Source: Pseudoroseicyclus aestuarii
GTDB lineage: Bacteria; Pseudomonadota; Alphaproteobacteria; Rhodobacterales; Rhodobacteraceae
Direction: 5' to 3'
Length of the DNA stretch: 64,000 bases
Assembly: GCF_003217255.1 (NCBI RefSeq)
Contig: NZ_QJTE01000005.1
Coordinates: 35,606-99,605 of the forward strand
The notes under the pieces were generated by a model that saw nothing but the letters and a program-made list of their open reading frames with translations, ran no database searches and was not told the origin of the DNA. Both the position numbers and the translations under genes were made by a program. Positions 52,812 through 62,023 of this stretch are shown here, piece by piece. Numbering within the stretch: the first letter of the stretch is position 1; each line of letters opens with the position of its first letter.

Positions 52812-53750
52812 TCAGGCGCGCCGGCTTGCCCTGGCAAGGCGCTCCTTGGTCTCGAGTCCGAGCACCCCTGCCGCGAGGCGATGGGCTTTCGATCCGGCAT
52901 GGCCTCTGAACCCTTCCCGTCGCGCGGCCGCGAGCGCGCGGCGGCCGACGGCGTCATGGCCGCCGGTAAAGGCCTTGCGGGCCACATGATACAGGCCGCG
53001 GCTCATCAACGGGGCATAGACTTCGAAGGAGGTGCCGCGCGATCTCTTCAGCAACCCCTCGAGGACCTGAAGGCGGCTCTCGACGGTGCGCAGCGACGGA
53101 TCGCGGGTGATCGCCGCGGGGTTGACCTTGCAGTAGATCGCGGCGCCCTCCTCGTTCTTGTAGATCTCGGGCCGCTCGAACATCGCCCGCAGGGTGATGT
53201 CCATGTCCTGCGTCCGCGCGAGGCTTTCGTCCCAGCCGCCGATCGCATTCGCCAAGGAGGTGCGCCACAGCACGGCGATGGGGTTGATGAAGTCATCCTT
53301 CAGCCATCCCTCGAACAGCGCCTCGGGCGTGATCCGGCCGCTGTGGCGAGGGCGCGGAACGCGGCTTCCATCCTCGTATTCGAAGTGGATGTTCGAAACC
53401 ACCATGTCGGCAGACTGCTGCGTGGCGACCCGCATCGCCCCGCTCAGCATGTCGCCTTCGAAGTAGTCGTCGGCATCCATGAAGACGACGTAGTCGGCGC
53501 CGCTCTCCGTGGCCATGCGCAGTCCGAGGTTGCGGGCATGGGGGGCGCCGCGGTTCGGGCCGGTGACCAGGCGGATGCGATCCTCGAAGGCACGCGCCGC
53601 GGCGACCGAGCCATCGGTCGAACCGTCATCCACGACGATCACCTCCTTGGCAGGCCAGCTCTGCTCGAGCGCCGAGGCGATGGTCCGGCCGATCCAGGCT
53701 TCTGAATTGTAGCAGGGGATGATGATGGTGACGTGAGCGGGGGTGGCCAT
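52812..53750 (-). CDS. family 2 glycosyltransferase
   Basis: 312 residues from ATG 53750, preceded by AGGA; earlier in-frame starts are unsupported. Features: VTIIIPCYNSEAWIGRTIAS, VIVVDDGSTDGS, GAPHARNLGLRMA, YVVFMDADDYF (DxD), VSNIHFEYEDG, and GGWDESLARTQDMDITLRAM. The helical, basic C-terminus (VARKAFTGGHDAVG) may bind membrane. Donor unknown. It diverges from the large beta-helix/LamG gene at 54093. Confidence 0.91.
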   Translation of the reverse strand: MATPAHVTIIIPCYNSEAWIGRTIASALEQSWPAKEVIVVDDGSTDGSVAAARAFEDRIRLVTGPNRGAPHARNLGLRMATESGADYVVFMDADDYFEGDMLSGAMRVATQQSADMVVSNIHFEYEDGSRVPRPRHSGRITPEALFEGWLKDDFINPIAVLWRTSLANAIGGWDESLARTQDMDITLRAMFERPEIYKNEEGAAIYCKVNPAAITRDPSLRTVESRLQVLEGLLKRSRGTSFEVYAPLMSRGLYHVARKAFTGGHDAVGRRALAAARREGFRGHAGSKAHRLAAGVLGLETKERLARASRRA

Positions 53751-54092
53751 AACGTTCCTGAGTCCGGGAGCGGGCCGGCACGGAGGCCGAGCAAGGGGCG
53801 GCATATGCCTTTTCTGCGGCAGCCGTATGCCCAGAGGATTACGGGGCCGGCCAGGCAATCTCAAGAAGAAGCAGCAATTCGCCGATGCTCTTACGGATCG
53901 GGAAGATTTTCGACGTTAGAACCTCTACTTCGCGGAAAGTGCGGAGTTTTCGAAACTTGGCAAAAGCCATGCACAACGCCCCGGGCGCGCCACAAAGGCG
54001 CCCTTACAGTGCCGACCGAAGAGGGTTGATTGTAAGCGAAATCGAAAGCGATCGCGTCCACCGGGGGCGGTGATCTTACAGGAAGGATGCTA

Positions 54093-57000
54093 ATGACCGC
54101 TGCCGCTGGAGCCAGTATCACCGTTCATGACAGCGCGGAACTTTCCGAGGCCCTGAAGGTACTTTCCGCCGGCACCGGCGGGACGATCCGTGTCGCCAAC
54201 GCGGGAGAGGCCTACAACCTGGTGAGCTACAGGGGCGGCCAGGCGGGGGACGGCATCCGGATCGTGGCCGAGGATCCCGGCAACCCCCCGGTCTTCGAGC
54301 AGGTCAAGCTCGTGCAGTCGCAGAATATCTCCTTCGAGAACCTGCTCTTCGACAGCAGCGAGGTCGAGGTCAACGGGAAGGTTCTTGAGGTCCTCAAGAG
54401 CTCCGGAATCAGCTTCAGCGGCAACCGCTTCGTCAGCGGCACAGACGAATTCTATACCGGGCGCACCAATGCCAGCAGCGATTTCGTCGGCCAGGGCCTG
54501 GGCTATGTCCGCGACAGCTCGGGCATCGTCTTCGACGACAACGAGGTGTCGAACTTCCACCAGGGTCTCGCGGTCATCGACAGCACCGGCCTGTCGATCT
54601 CCGGCAACAGCTTCAGCAAGATGAGCGGCGACGGCCTGCGGCTGTCGGGTATCCAGGACACGCTCATCGAGGCCAACCTGTTCGAGAACTTCTACGGCTC
54701 GACCCATAGTGCCAACCACGACGACATGATCCAGGTCTGGTCGGCGCCCTACAACACGCTGAACACCGAGAACCTGACCATCCGCGGCAACCTGTTCAAC
54801 AGCTCCGGCGGGGCGGCGACGCAGACCATCTTCATCAAGAACGAGATGATGAAGGACACGGGCACGGCCTACAAGAACATCACGATCGAAGATAACACGA
54901 TCTACAACGGCCATGTGCACGGGGTGACGGTCTACGACACCGACGGCGTGCAGGTGCATGACAATACCCTGCTGTGGGATTCCGATGCCGGTATGCGCCA
55001 AAGCGCCGACAGCGACGCGAAATCCTCGGCGCCCCGGATCCAGCTCTACGATGTCGCCAATGCCAGCGTCAGCGGCAATATTGCCGACCAGATCCTCGCC
55101 GAAGGGGTGAGGCTGGGCGACAATGCCGTGATCAGCTACTCTGCTTCCAGCGGAGACCGCTATGTCGGCAGCAACTTCGTCAATGCTCTGGCATCCGGCC
55201 AACTCGACCTGCGCGACCTGACACTGCTCTCCGACAGCGGCCTGATTGGATACGGATCGAGCGTGACGCAGCCGGGCAGCAAGGGCGAGCTGACGGCCGT
55301 GATGCGCGCGACGACCAGCGGCTCCGAAGTCACCTATACCAGCCTGTCCCATGATGCCGACGGGCTGCTCGCGTCGGGGCAGGCCCGGTGCGAGTGGATC
55401 TTCGAGGATGGCGTGGTCCTGCGCGGCTCCGAGGTCACCCGTACCTTTGCGAAGGCAGGGGAATACGACGTCACCCTCGTCGTCATGACGAACGAGGGCA
55501 GCCGCAGCATCACGCGAAAGACCCATGTCGAGCCGAATATCCTTCTGGACATCGACTTCGACGGCGGCGTCGTGGATGACAGCATCTACGCCTCCAAGCT
55601 GGATACGCAGGGTGCGCACACTGCTGTCGATGGGGTGACCGGCGAAGGCTTTCACCTCGACGGCGACACCAAGGTGAAGGTGGACCGCTTCAACGACCAG
55701 CTGCAGTCGATGGAGACCTTCACCATCGACCTTTCGCTCAAGCGCGACGAGGGCGGCGAGGCGGGCACCTTCCTGCACATGTACAAGTCTCTCGGTGCCA
55801 GCATCACCGCGGACGGCGCACTGAAGTTCACCATGACCCCGGAGGGCAAGCACTACAGCGTCAGCACCCGGGACGGGCTGGTTTCGGACAGCGACTGGCA
55901 CCGGATCACCGTCAGCTACGACGGCACCGAGGGCGGCGAGGGGTTGAAGCTCTATGTCGACGGCCGGCTCGAGGCCGAGCTGGAGGCCAGCGGCGTGCTC
56001 GACGGCAACAGCAAGCAGCACCTGGTGATCGGCAACTCCTGGAATGACAGCCTGCAGGGCACGGTCGACGACCTGACGATCCGGCGCGAGGCCAATGGCG
56101 TTCCCGATGACAGTGCAAACGACACCGACATCGGCCTGCCTCCCCTCGAGCACGGAGAAGGAACCCATGTTGATGGGCCCCTGCCCCGGCCCGAGCCCGA
56201 GCCTGAGGCGCCGGATCCGGATGCCGATGCCATGCTGTTGGCCCTCGGCTTCGACGACGGGATCCTCGATGCGAGTCCCTATGAGTCCAAGATGAAGGTG
56301 CAGGGTGAGGCCGCTTTGATCGAAGGCCTGGCCGGCGAGGGCCTGCACCTCGACGGCGAGACCAAAGTGAAGGCCGACCGCTTCAACGACCAGCTGCAGT
56401 CGATGGAAACCTTCATCATCGACCTCTCGCTCAAGCGCGACGAGGGCGGCGAGGCGGGCACCTTCCTGCACATGCACAAGTCGCTGCGCGCGCAGATCAC
56501 CGAGGACGGCGCGCTGAAGTTCACCATGACCCCCGAAGACAGGCACTACAGCGTCAGCACCCGGGACGGGCTGGTTTCGGACAGCGACTGGCACCGGATC
56601 ACCGTCAGCTATGATGGGCGCGAGGGCGGCGAGGGGCTGAAGCTCTATGTCGACGGCCGGCTCGAGGCCGAGCTGGAGGCCAGCGGCGTGCTCGACGGGA
56701 ACAACGAGCAGCACCTGGTGATCGGCAATTCCTGGAATGACAGCCTGCAGGGCACGGTCGATGAGCTGAAGATCAGCGGTACTCCTCCCGGTGCCGAGGC
56801 GGATGAGGAGCAGGCCGACCAACCGCAAAGCGACGATCCGTCCCTCCTGCTCGACATCGATTTCGATGACGGCGTGGCGGACAGCAGCCTCTATGCGTCG
56901 GCTCTGGTGCCCGACATGGTCGGAGCAGGGGCCGAGGGTCGATCCGGCGAAGGCTTTCACCTCGACGGCGGCACCAAGGTGAAGGTGGACCGCTTCAACG

Positions 57001-57545
57001 ACCAGCTGCAGTCGATGGAGACCTTCACCATCGACCTCTCGCTCAAGCGCGACGAGGGCGGCGAGGCGGGCACCTTCCTGCACATGCACAAGTCGCTGCG
57101 CGCGCAGATCACCGAGGATGGCGCGCTGAAGTTCACCATGACTCCGGAGGATAAGCACTACAGCGTCAGCACCCGGGACGGGCTGGTTTCCGACAGCGAC
57201 TGGCACCGGATCACCGTCAGCTATGACGGGCGCGAGGGTGGCGAGGGGCTGAAGCTCTATGTCGATGGCCGGCTCGAGGCCGAGCTGGAGGCTAGCGGCG
57301 TGCTCGACGGGAACAACGAGCAGCACCTGGTGATCGGCAATTCCTGGCACGAGAGCCTGCAGGGCACGGTCGATGACCTGACGGTCCGCGAGACGGTGCA
57401 GGAGACCCCGATTCTTGAGGCCTGGGAGGCCCGGGACGGACTGGCGGCGCAGGCCGCCCCGCTAGCCGAGGCGCTGCTGCTGCCGGAGGAGGTGATCGAC
57501 AGCTTCTCGACCGGCCTGCTGAGCGAGGAGGGCCAGCTGGGCTGA
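54093..57545 (+). CDS. large beta-helix protein with PKD and three LamG-like domains
   Basis: 1150 residues from ATG 54093, where GGAAGG precedes. No signal peptide. Residues about 10-360 are a right-handed parallel beta-helix (ITVHDSAELSEALKVL, ISFENLLFDSSEVEVNG, NLTIRGNLFNSS), the fold of alginate epimerases and lyases. About 395-475 look like a PKD domain (WIFEDG, TRTFAKAGEYDVTLVVMTN). Three laminin-G/concanavalin-like domains follow at about 482-665, 713-894 and 918-1096, nearly identical (FNDQLQSMETF, YSVSTRDGLVSDSDWHRITV). The acidic C-terminus and lack of signal peptide suggest type I export through the ABC at 34891. Likely a surface- or matrix-bound polysaccharide-modifying or binding protein. 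Confidence 0.85.
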   Translation: MTAAAGASITVHDSAELSEALKVLSAGTGGTIRVANAGEAYNLVSYRGGQAGDGIRIVAEDPGNPPVFEQVKLVQSQNISFENLLFDSSEVEVNGKVLEVLKSSGISFSGNRFVSGTDEFYTGRTNASSDFVGQGLGYVRDSSGIVFDDNEVSNFHQGLAVIDSTGLSISGNSFSKMSGDGLRLSGIQDTLIEANLFENFYGSTHSANHDDMIQVWSAPYNTLNTENLTIRGNLFNSSGGAATQTIFIKNEMMKDTGTAYKNITIEDNTIYNGHVHGVTVYDTDGVQVHDNTLLWDSDAGMRQSADSDAKSSAPRIQLYDVANASVSGNIADQILAEGVRLGDNAVISYSASSGDRYVGSNFVNALASGQLDLRDLTLLSDSGLIGYGSSVTQPGSKGELTAVMRATTSGSEVTYTSLSHDADGLLASGQARCEWIFEDGVVLRGSEVTRTFAKAGEYDVTLVVMTNEGSRSITRKTHVEPNILLDIDFDGGVVDDSIYASKLDTQGAHTAVDGVTGEGFHLDGDTKVKVDRFNDQLQSMETFTIDLSLKRDEGGEAGTFLHMYKSLGASITADGALKFTMTPEGKHYSVSTRDGLVSDSDWHRITVSYDGTEGGEGLKLYVDGRLEAELEASGVLDGNSKQHLVIGNSWNDSLQGTVDDLTIRREANGVPDDSANDTDIGLPPLEHGEGTHVDGPLPRPEPEPEAPDPDADAMLLALGFDDGILDASPYESKMKVQGEAALIEGLAGEGLHLDGETKVKADRFNDQLQSMETFIIDLSLKRDEGGEAGTFLHMHKSLRAQITEDGALKFTMTPEDRHYSVSTRDGLVSDSDWHRITVSYDGREGGEGLKLYVDGRLEAELEASGVLDGNNEQHLVIGNSWNDSLQGTVDELKISGTPPGAEADEEQADQPQSDDPSLLLDIDFDDGVADSSLYASALVPDMVGAGAEGRSGEGFHLDGGTKVKVDRFNDQLQSMETFTIDLSLKRDEGGEAGTFLHMHKSLRAQITEDGALKFTMTPEDKHYSVSTRDGLVSDSDWHRITVSYDGREGGEGLKLYVDGRLEAELEASGVLDGNNEQHLVIGNSWHESLQGTVDDLTVRETVQETPILEAWEARDGLAAQAAPLAEALLLPEEVIDSFSTGLLSEEGQLG
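55540..57380 (+). repeat. three near-identical LamG-coding repeats
   Basis: Three units of about 540 bases with identical blocks, for example CGCTTCAACGACCAGCTGCA at 55686, 56379 and 56991 (periods 693 and 612) and AGCACCCGGGACGGGCTGGT in each. Units 2 and 3 are more alike than either is to unit 1. Spacers between units differ in length and sequence, which points to recent duplication or gene conversion. Confidence 0.85.
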
Positions 57546-57565
57546 CCCCCGCCGCGAATACGGCT

Positions 57566-57591
57566 CCCCGCCCCTTTTCCCGGGGGCGGGG
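57566..57591 (+). terminator. hairpin after the LamG gene
   Basis: Nine-bp stem CCCCGCCCC / GGGGCGGGG with an eight-base loop, 21 bases after the stop of the gene at 54093. It lacks a T tract, so it is a possible rather than certain terminator. Confidence 0.45.
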
Positions 57592-57789
57592 GACTGCCCG
57601 CCCGGATCCGGGCTGCCGCGCCGCGACGATGAAGTGAGATCGGCCCCGGGCCGCCTTGCCCCCGGCTCGGCCATCCCGGGGCGCTGATGCCACGGCCGTC
57701 ATGCCGTTCCTGCCCGCTGTTCAAGCGCCGAGGCACACCGCCTTGTCCTGCTTCGGCCGGCCAAGGGTGACGGGTGCCGCTCCGTCCCG

Positions 57790-58096
57790 CGCGGTCGAGG
57801 CTCGCGCCCCGATAACCTTGCGCCTGCCCTTTCGCTTGCGCACTGTCAGCGTCGTCGGAAAACCGATCCCCGGACCGTTTTCTGATCCTCCTCCATCCTT
57901 GCGGTAGAGCCGATAGATCCGGTTGGTGCCGGAAGGCTCGCCCTCGCGCCGCAGCAGCACGAATAGCCGCCGTTAGCCGAACCGCCGACGCTCATTCGCC
58001 AAGTCCCGCAGTCGGCTGCGCAACTCCGTGTCCGGAGCACGCCGTGCTCGCCCAGAATCTGATGACCTGCTCTTCCGTGAATCTCGTGCGCTTCAT
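57790..58096 (-). pseudogene. IS3-family transposase remnant
   Basis: Reading from ATG 58096 on the minus strand, the OrfA start MKRTRFTEEQVI is visible. It then runs into a stop, and OrfB-like sequence follows in another frame: VLLRREGEPSGTNRIYRLYR, then VRKRKGRRKVIGARA after an insertion. This is the order found in IS3-group elements (LLRREGEPSGTNRIYRLYREEGL...). Most of both genes has been deleted and the reading frames are broken. The fragment marks an old insertion and a likely recombination boundary between the LamG gene and the lipoprotein gene. Confidence 0.75.
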
Positions 58097-58193
58097 TGCC
58101 CGTCCTCAAGTTGGGCCGGACTCTCATCGGCAGTGGAGGAAAGTTCCCGTGGCAGGTCAAACGTCAGAAGTCAGAGTTCTGCAAAAACGCCAT

Positions 58194-58730
58194 TCAGCTG
58201 CCCAGCGAAACTACGATGGTATTTTCAAGAGTGTTCAGGTCAGTGCAGGACTGCGTGGCAACATTTTCCTTATCAAGGGAGGTGTCATGTACCCTTACGC
58301 ACAGCCGCGTCGCTGATCTCGCACTCAAAACTTGTTCATAGTCAACGATCCCAAGCCTCACGGTCAATTCGGAAGAGCATCCTGGCGAGTGCTCATACCG
58401 TTGATGTGATATGACGTATTTCAACAGGCTCTCCATTGGCGCCTGGTATCTGGCCCGGTATCTTTCCTTTTCGTCTGGGCTGTAGACAATAAAGCCATAG
58501 AGACGTTCGTCGAAACTTCGTGGGAAGCGTGGTTCGACGGTATTATGCCGTCCGGCTGAATAGTATTCGTTTACAATAGAACTGACATTGCAGTCATCAC
58601 TTGAAACGGACTGTCCATTAAAACCATTAAAATTGATTCCTCCTGGAGCTGCCGTCTGGCACGCCGTCAAGGAAAACGTCGCAGCCGCCAAAGCAGACGT
58701 CCGGAAATTTGCTCTTATGCTATTAGTCAT
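58194..58730 (-). CDS. small lipoprotein, low-GC, unknown function
   Basis: 178 residues. The N-terminus is a lipoprotein signal with lipobox SLTAC (Cys about 24). Four other cysteines (DDCN, PGCSS, RLCVR, SCTDL) could pair after export. No recognised domain. Codon use and GC content are clearly lower than in the neighbouring genes, and an IS3 remnant lies beside it, so it looks acquired. No strong Shine-Dalgarno at the start. Confidence 0.7.
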   Translation of the reverse strand: MTNSIRANFRTSALAAATFSLTACQTAAPGGINFNGFNGQSVSSDDCNVSSIVNEYYSAGRHNTVEPRFPRSFDERLYGFIVYSPDEKERYRARYQAPMESLLKYVISHQRYEHSPGCSSELTVRLGIVDYEQVLSARSATRLCVRVHDTSLDKENVATQSCTDLNTLENTIVVSLGS

Positions 58731-59110
58731 TCGCGCCCGATCCCCAAGGTGCCGTTACTGTTGTGACACGATGCCGGAAGCACAATGGTCAACGTTGTCT
58801 CGCCTGCCTCACAATGACGCTGATAATCACGCGAATGCCTAGACTTTTCGAGGCTTTTTAACGCCAGAAACCCAGGACGATAGTGCCTTTGCCTCTCCCA
58901 GGGCGGGCCCTGCAGAGGAGAGAGGTGGCCCGGGGACATGGGCTTGCCGTAGCATCGCCGGATATGCCGCGAGAGACGCAGCTGCGATGAAGGTCTCCAT
59001 CCTCGGGGGCCTTCCTGCGCCATGTCTCGGGCCGCGTGCAAAACGGCGATCCGGGATCCAGGCCCCGTCATTCCATCGACGACGCCCCTGCACGCTGCCT
59101 GCGTACCGCC
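58731..59110. other. intergenic region without recognised gene
   Basis: 380 bases between the lipoprotein gene and the end of the HlyD gene. Short frames on both strands show no family resemblance. The part near 58740-58860 is moderately AT-rich and probably holds the promoter of the lipoprotein gene. Confidence 0.4.
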
Positions 59111-60448
59111 CTATTCGCGGAAGGCGTGGTCGAGGTGGGTGGTGATCGGCTGCAGCAGGTAGGACAGCACGCTGCGCTCGCCGGTGGCGAGGTAGGTCTC
59201 GACCGGCATGCCCGGCACCAGCACGGCGCGGTCCAGCCGCGCGAGTTCTTCCGGCGCGACCGCAAGGTCGACGCGGTAGAAGGCGCGGCCCGTCCGCTCG
59301 TCCGGCACGGTCGAGGCCGATATGGTGCGGACATGGCCCGTCAGCTTCGGCGTCGTCTGCCGGTCCAGCCCGCTCAGCACGATCTCGGCCTCCTGGCCGG
59401 GGTGGACCTGGTCGATGGAGGCGGGATCGACCCGGATCTCGATCTCCAGCCCCTCGTCCTGCGGCACGATCTCCATCAGCGTCTCGCCGGGGGCGACCAC
59501 GCCGCCGAGGGTGCCGACCTGCATCTCGTGCACGACGCCGGCGACGGGGGCGCGCACCTCCAGTCGGTCCATCTCTCCCTGGCGGGTGGCGATCTCGAGC
59601 GCCAGCTCCTCGATCGTGGCGGTGACCTGGCTCAGCTCGTCCGCGACGTCCTCGCGGCGGCTGCGCTCGGCCTGCTGCACCTCGAGCGCGGCATCGCGCT
59701 GGGTGGTCTCCAGCTCGGCGATCCGGGACATCAGCGCCGCGCGCTGGCCGGTCAGGTCGGCGCGGCTGCTGCGCAGCTGGATCAGCTCGCTGCTGCGCGT
59801 CAGCCCCTGGTCGAGAAGGCCCTGCTGCGCCGCGATCTGCGGATCGATCAGGGAGATCTGCGCCCCCAGGGCCTCGATCTGCGCCTCGGCCCCCTCGATC
59901 TGCCGGGCGATCCGGTCCTGCGTCTCGACCAGGCGCTCGCGCCGGCCGGCCTGCGTCTCGGCGCGGGCCTCGAAGATCGTGCGCTGCGGCGCCTGCTCGG
60001 CCTCCCGCTCGAGCGGCTGGCCGGGCAGCGCCTCGGGCGGGGCGACGGCCGAGAAATCCACCGTCTCGAGGCCGGCCTGCTCGGCCAGCAGCCGGGCCTT
60101 CAGGGCCAGCGCGGCGGAGATCCGGGTGCGCGCGATCTCGAGGTTGAGGGCGATCAGAGCGGGATCGAGGCCCAGCAGCACCTGCCCCGCCTCGACCCGG
60201 TCGCCGTTCTCGACCGCGATCGTGGCGATGGTGCCGCCGTCGGGATGCTGCACGACCTTGGCCCGCCCCTCGACCACGATCTGCCCCTGCGAGACGACGG
60301 CGCCGCCGATCACGGTGGTCGCGGCCCAGCCGCCCAGGCAGAGCGCCAGCAGCGCCAGCGCCAGAAGGCCCAGCAGCACCGGGCGCCGCAGGTCGAGGCG
60401 CGGCGTCTCGCCCTGTCCCCGCTCCTGCGCGAGGGCCGCGCCGCTCAT
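59111..60448 (-). CDS. HlyD/PrsE-type membrane fusion protein of type I secretion
   Basis: 445 residues. A membrane anchor (LLGLLALALLALCLGGWAAT) is followed by a biotinyl-lipoyl strand region (VVSQGQIVVEGRAKVVQHPD, GGTIATIAVENGDRVEAGQ), a long alpha-helical hairpin (about 100-300) and the returning barrel (DRLEVRAPVAGVVHEMQVGT, GVVAPGETLMEIVPQDE, VETYLATGERSVLSYLLQPI). It links the ABC transporter to the outer-membrane TolC channel. Its ABC partner is probably the gene at 34891; no TolC homologue is present in the window. A 20-codon frame overlaps the start. Confidence 0.93.
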   Translation of the reverse strand: MSGAALAQERGQGETPRLDLRRPVLLGLLALALLALCLGGWAATTVIGGAVVSQGQIVVEGRAKVVQHPDGGTIATIAVENGDRVEAGQVLLGLDPALIALNLEIARTRISAALALKARLLAEQAGLETVDFSAVAPPEALPGQPLEREAEQAPQRTIFEARAETQAGRRERLVETQDRIARQIEGAEAQIEALGAQISLIDPQIAAQQGLLDQGLTRSSELIQLRSSRADLTGQRAALMSRIAELETTQRDAALEVQQAERSRREDVADELSQVTATIEELALEIATRQGEMDRLEVRAPVAGVVHEMQVGTLGGVVAPGETLMEIVPQDEGLEIEIRVDPASIDQVHPGQEAEIVLSGLDRQTTPKLTGHVRTISASTVPDERTGRAFYRVDLAVAPEELARLDRAVLVPGMPVETYLATGERSVLSYLLQPITTHLDHAFRE

Positions 60449-60507
60449 GCCAGGGCCTCCGGCAGGGAGGCCGCGCGGCGGGAGAAGAGGCAGAGGATCG
60501 GCATCAT
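60445..60507 (-). CDS. possible 20-codon upstream frame overlapping hlyD start
   Basis: From ATG 60507 a short frame (MMPILCLFSRRAASLPEALA) ends with a TGA that overlaps the ATG of the HlyD gene (ATGA). GAGG lies about seven bases upstream of its start. It could be a translated leader that couples expression, or the remnant of a deleted upstream gene such as the cognate ABC transporter. No sequence family; evidence is weak. Confidence 0.35.
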   Translation of the reverse strand: MMPILCLFSRRAASLPEALA

Positions 60508-60826
60508 GATGGAACCTCGTGGGAAGGGCGGCGGGCCGGGGGGCCTGCGCCCTTCTAGGGCATCGCAGGCAAAATCCCCGTTAACCACGGCGGACTGATC
60601 GTATCTACGCAACCTCTCTGGCAAGAGATTGGCCGCAATGCGCCGTTTTTTCGCGGCATCCCGCCTGCCCGAAGGGCAGGCATCCTCCCTGCGCGCCGCC
60701 CGCGCGGGACGCAGCGCGGCACCAGGGCCGCGGGGAAAGGGGCGGCCCCGCCCCGTCAGGCGTGGAATTTCCCGCCCCGTTTGTCTAAGGCCTTGGCCGA
60801 ACGATGCCTCCCAAGGAGCGGGCCCG
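60508..60826. other. divergent promoter region with hairpin
   Basis: 319 bases between the HlyD gene (minus) and a glycosyltransferase gene (plus). No gene recognised. It contains a perfect hairpin GCCTGCCC / GGGCAGGC with loop GAA (60663-60681), which may act on the leader RNA of the glycosyltransferase. A TTG-started extension of that gene through this region has no coding character. Confidence 0.45.
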
Positions 60827-62023
60827 ATGTCCCAAACACCCCGCCAGGTGCTGATCCTGGTCGAGAACCTGCCCGTCCCGCTCGACCGCCGGGTCTGGCT
60901 CGAGGCGACGAGCCTGACCGAGGCCGGCTACGAGGTCTCGGTGATCTGCCCGACGGGCCGCGGCTGGGACGCGCCCTACGAGGAGATCGAGGGCGTGCAT
61001 ATCTACCGCTTCCCCGAGCCGCCCGAGGCACATTCGGGCGCGCTGGCCTATGCCCGCGAATGGGGCGGCGCCCTGATCCACATGATGCGCCTCAGCCGCA
61101 AGGTCCGGGCCGAGCGCGGCTTCCAGGTGATCCATGGCTGCAACCCGCCGGATCTGCTGTTCCTCGTCGCCCTGCCCTGGCGGCTGAGGGGTGTGCGCTA
61201 CCTCTTCGATCACCACGACGTCTGCCCCGAGCTCTTCGAGGCCAAGTTCGGCAAGCGCGGGCTTCTCTACCGCGCGATGCGCCTCTTCGAGCGGATGACC
61301 TTCGCGCTGGCCGATGTCTCGATCGCCACCAACGAGAGCTTCCGCGAGATCGCGATCCGCCGCGGCAAGATGGCCCCCGAGGATGTCTTCGTGGTCCGCT
61401 CCGCCCCGCGGGTGGACAAGTTCGTCCCCGCGCAGGTCGAGCGGCCCGAGGATGATCCGCTGCGCTTCGGCTACGTCGGGGTGATCGGCCAGCAGGAGGG
61501 GATGGACCTTCTGGTCGAGGCGGCCGAGCACCTGGTCCAGCGGCTGGACCGGCGCCATGTGCATTTCGACATCGTCGGCTTCGGCCCGCATCTCGACACG
61601 GTCAGGGCCGATGTCACGGCCCGCGGGCTGGATCCCTGGTTCACCTTCCACGGCCCGCTCTACAACGAGGACCTGCTGGCGGTGCTGAACCGGATCGACA
61701 TCGGCGTCGCGCCCGATCCGAAGAACGCGATGAACGACATCTCCACCATGAACAAGATCATGGAATACATGACGCTCGAGAAAGCCTCGGTGCAGTTCGA
61801 CCTCAAGGAGGGGCGCGCCTCTGCCGGCGAGGCCGGGCTCTATGCCAGGGCCAACGACCCGAAGGATTTCGCGGCGCAGATGGCGGCGCTGATCGACGCG
61901 CCCGAGCAGCGGGCCGAGATGGGCCGCCTCGGCCGGGCGCGGGTGCTCGACAATCTGTCCTGGACCCATTCGGCGCCGCGGCTGATCGCGGCCTACGAGC
62001 GGATCTTCTCGAAGCTGCGCTGA
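60827..62023 (+). CDS. family 4 glycosyltransferase
   Basis: 398 residues from ATG 60827, with AAGGAG eight bases upstream. GT-B features: VLILVENLPVPLDRRVWLEA, GYEVSVICPTGRGWD, HIYRFPEP, VIHGCNPPDLLFLVAL, YLFDHHDVCPELFEAKFG, then FVVRSAPRVDKFVPA, YVGVIGQQEGMDLLVEAA, HFDIVGFGPHLDTV, NDISTMNKIMEYMTLEKASV. It resembles WbuB/ExoO-like enzymes of exopolysaccharide loci. The 3' end overlaps the convergent rhomboid gene by 31 bases. Confidence 0.92.
   Translation: MSQTPRQVLILVENLPVPLDRRVWLEATSLTEAGYEVSVICPTGRGWDAPYEEIEGVHIYRFPEPPEAHSGALAYAREWGGALIHMMRLSRKVRAERGFQVIHGCNPPDLLFLVALPWRLRGVRYLFDHHDVCPELFEAKFGKRGLLYRAMRLFERMTFALADVSIATNESFREIAIRRGKMAPEDVFVVRSAPRVDKFVPAQVERPEDDPLRFGYVGVIGQQEGMDLLVEAAEHLVQRLDRRHVHFDIVGFGPHLDTVRADVTARGLDPWFTFHGPLYNEDLLAVLNRIDIGVAPDPKNAMNDISTMNKIMEYMTLEKASVQFDLKEGRASAGEAGLYARANDPKDFAAQMAALIDAPEQRAEMGRLGRARVLDNLSWTHSAPRLIAAYERIFSKLR

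Noticed and set aside
54090-57350. 1086-codon frame antisense to the LamG protein
   Set aside because: Caused by GC-rich codon bias; low-complexity V/A/H/D pattern and no family resemblance.
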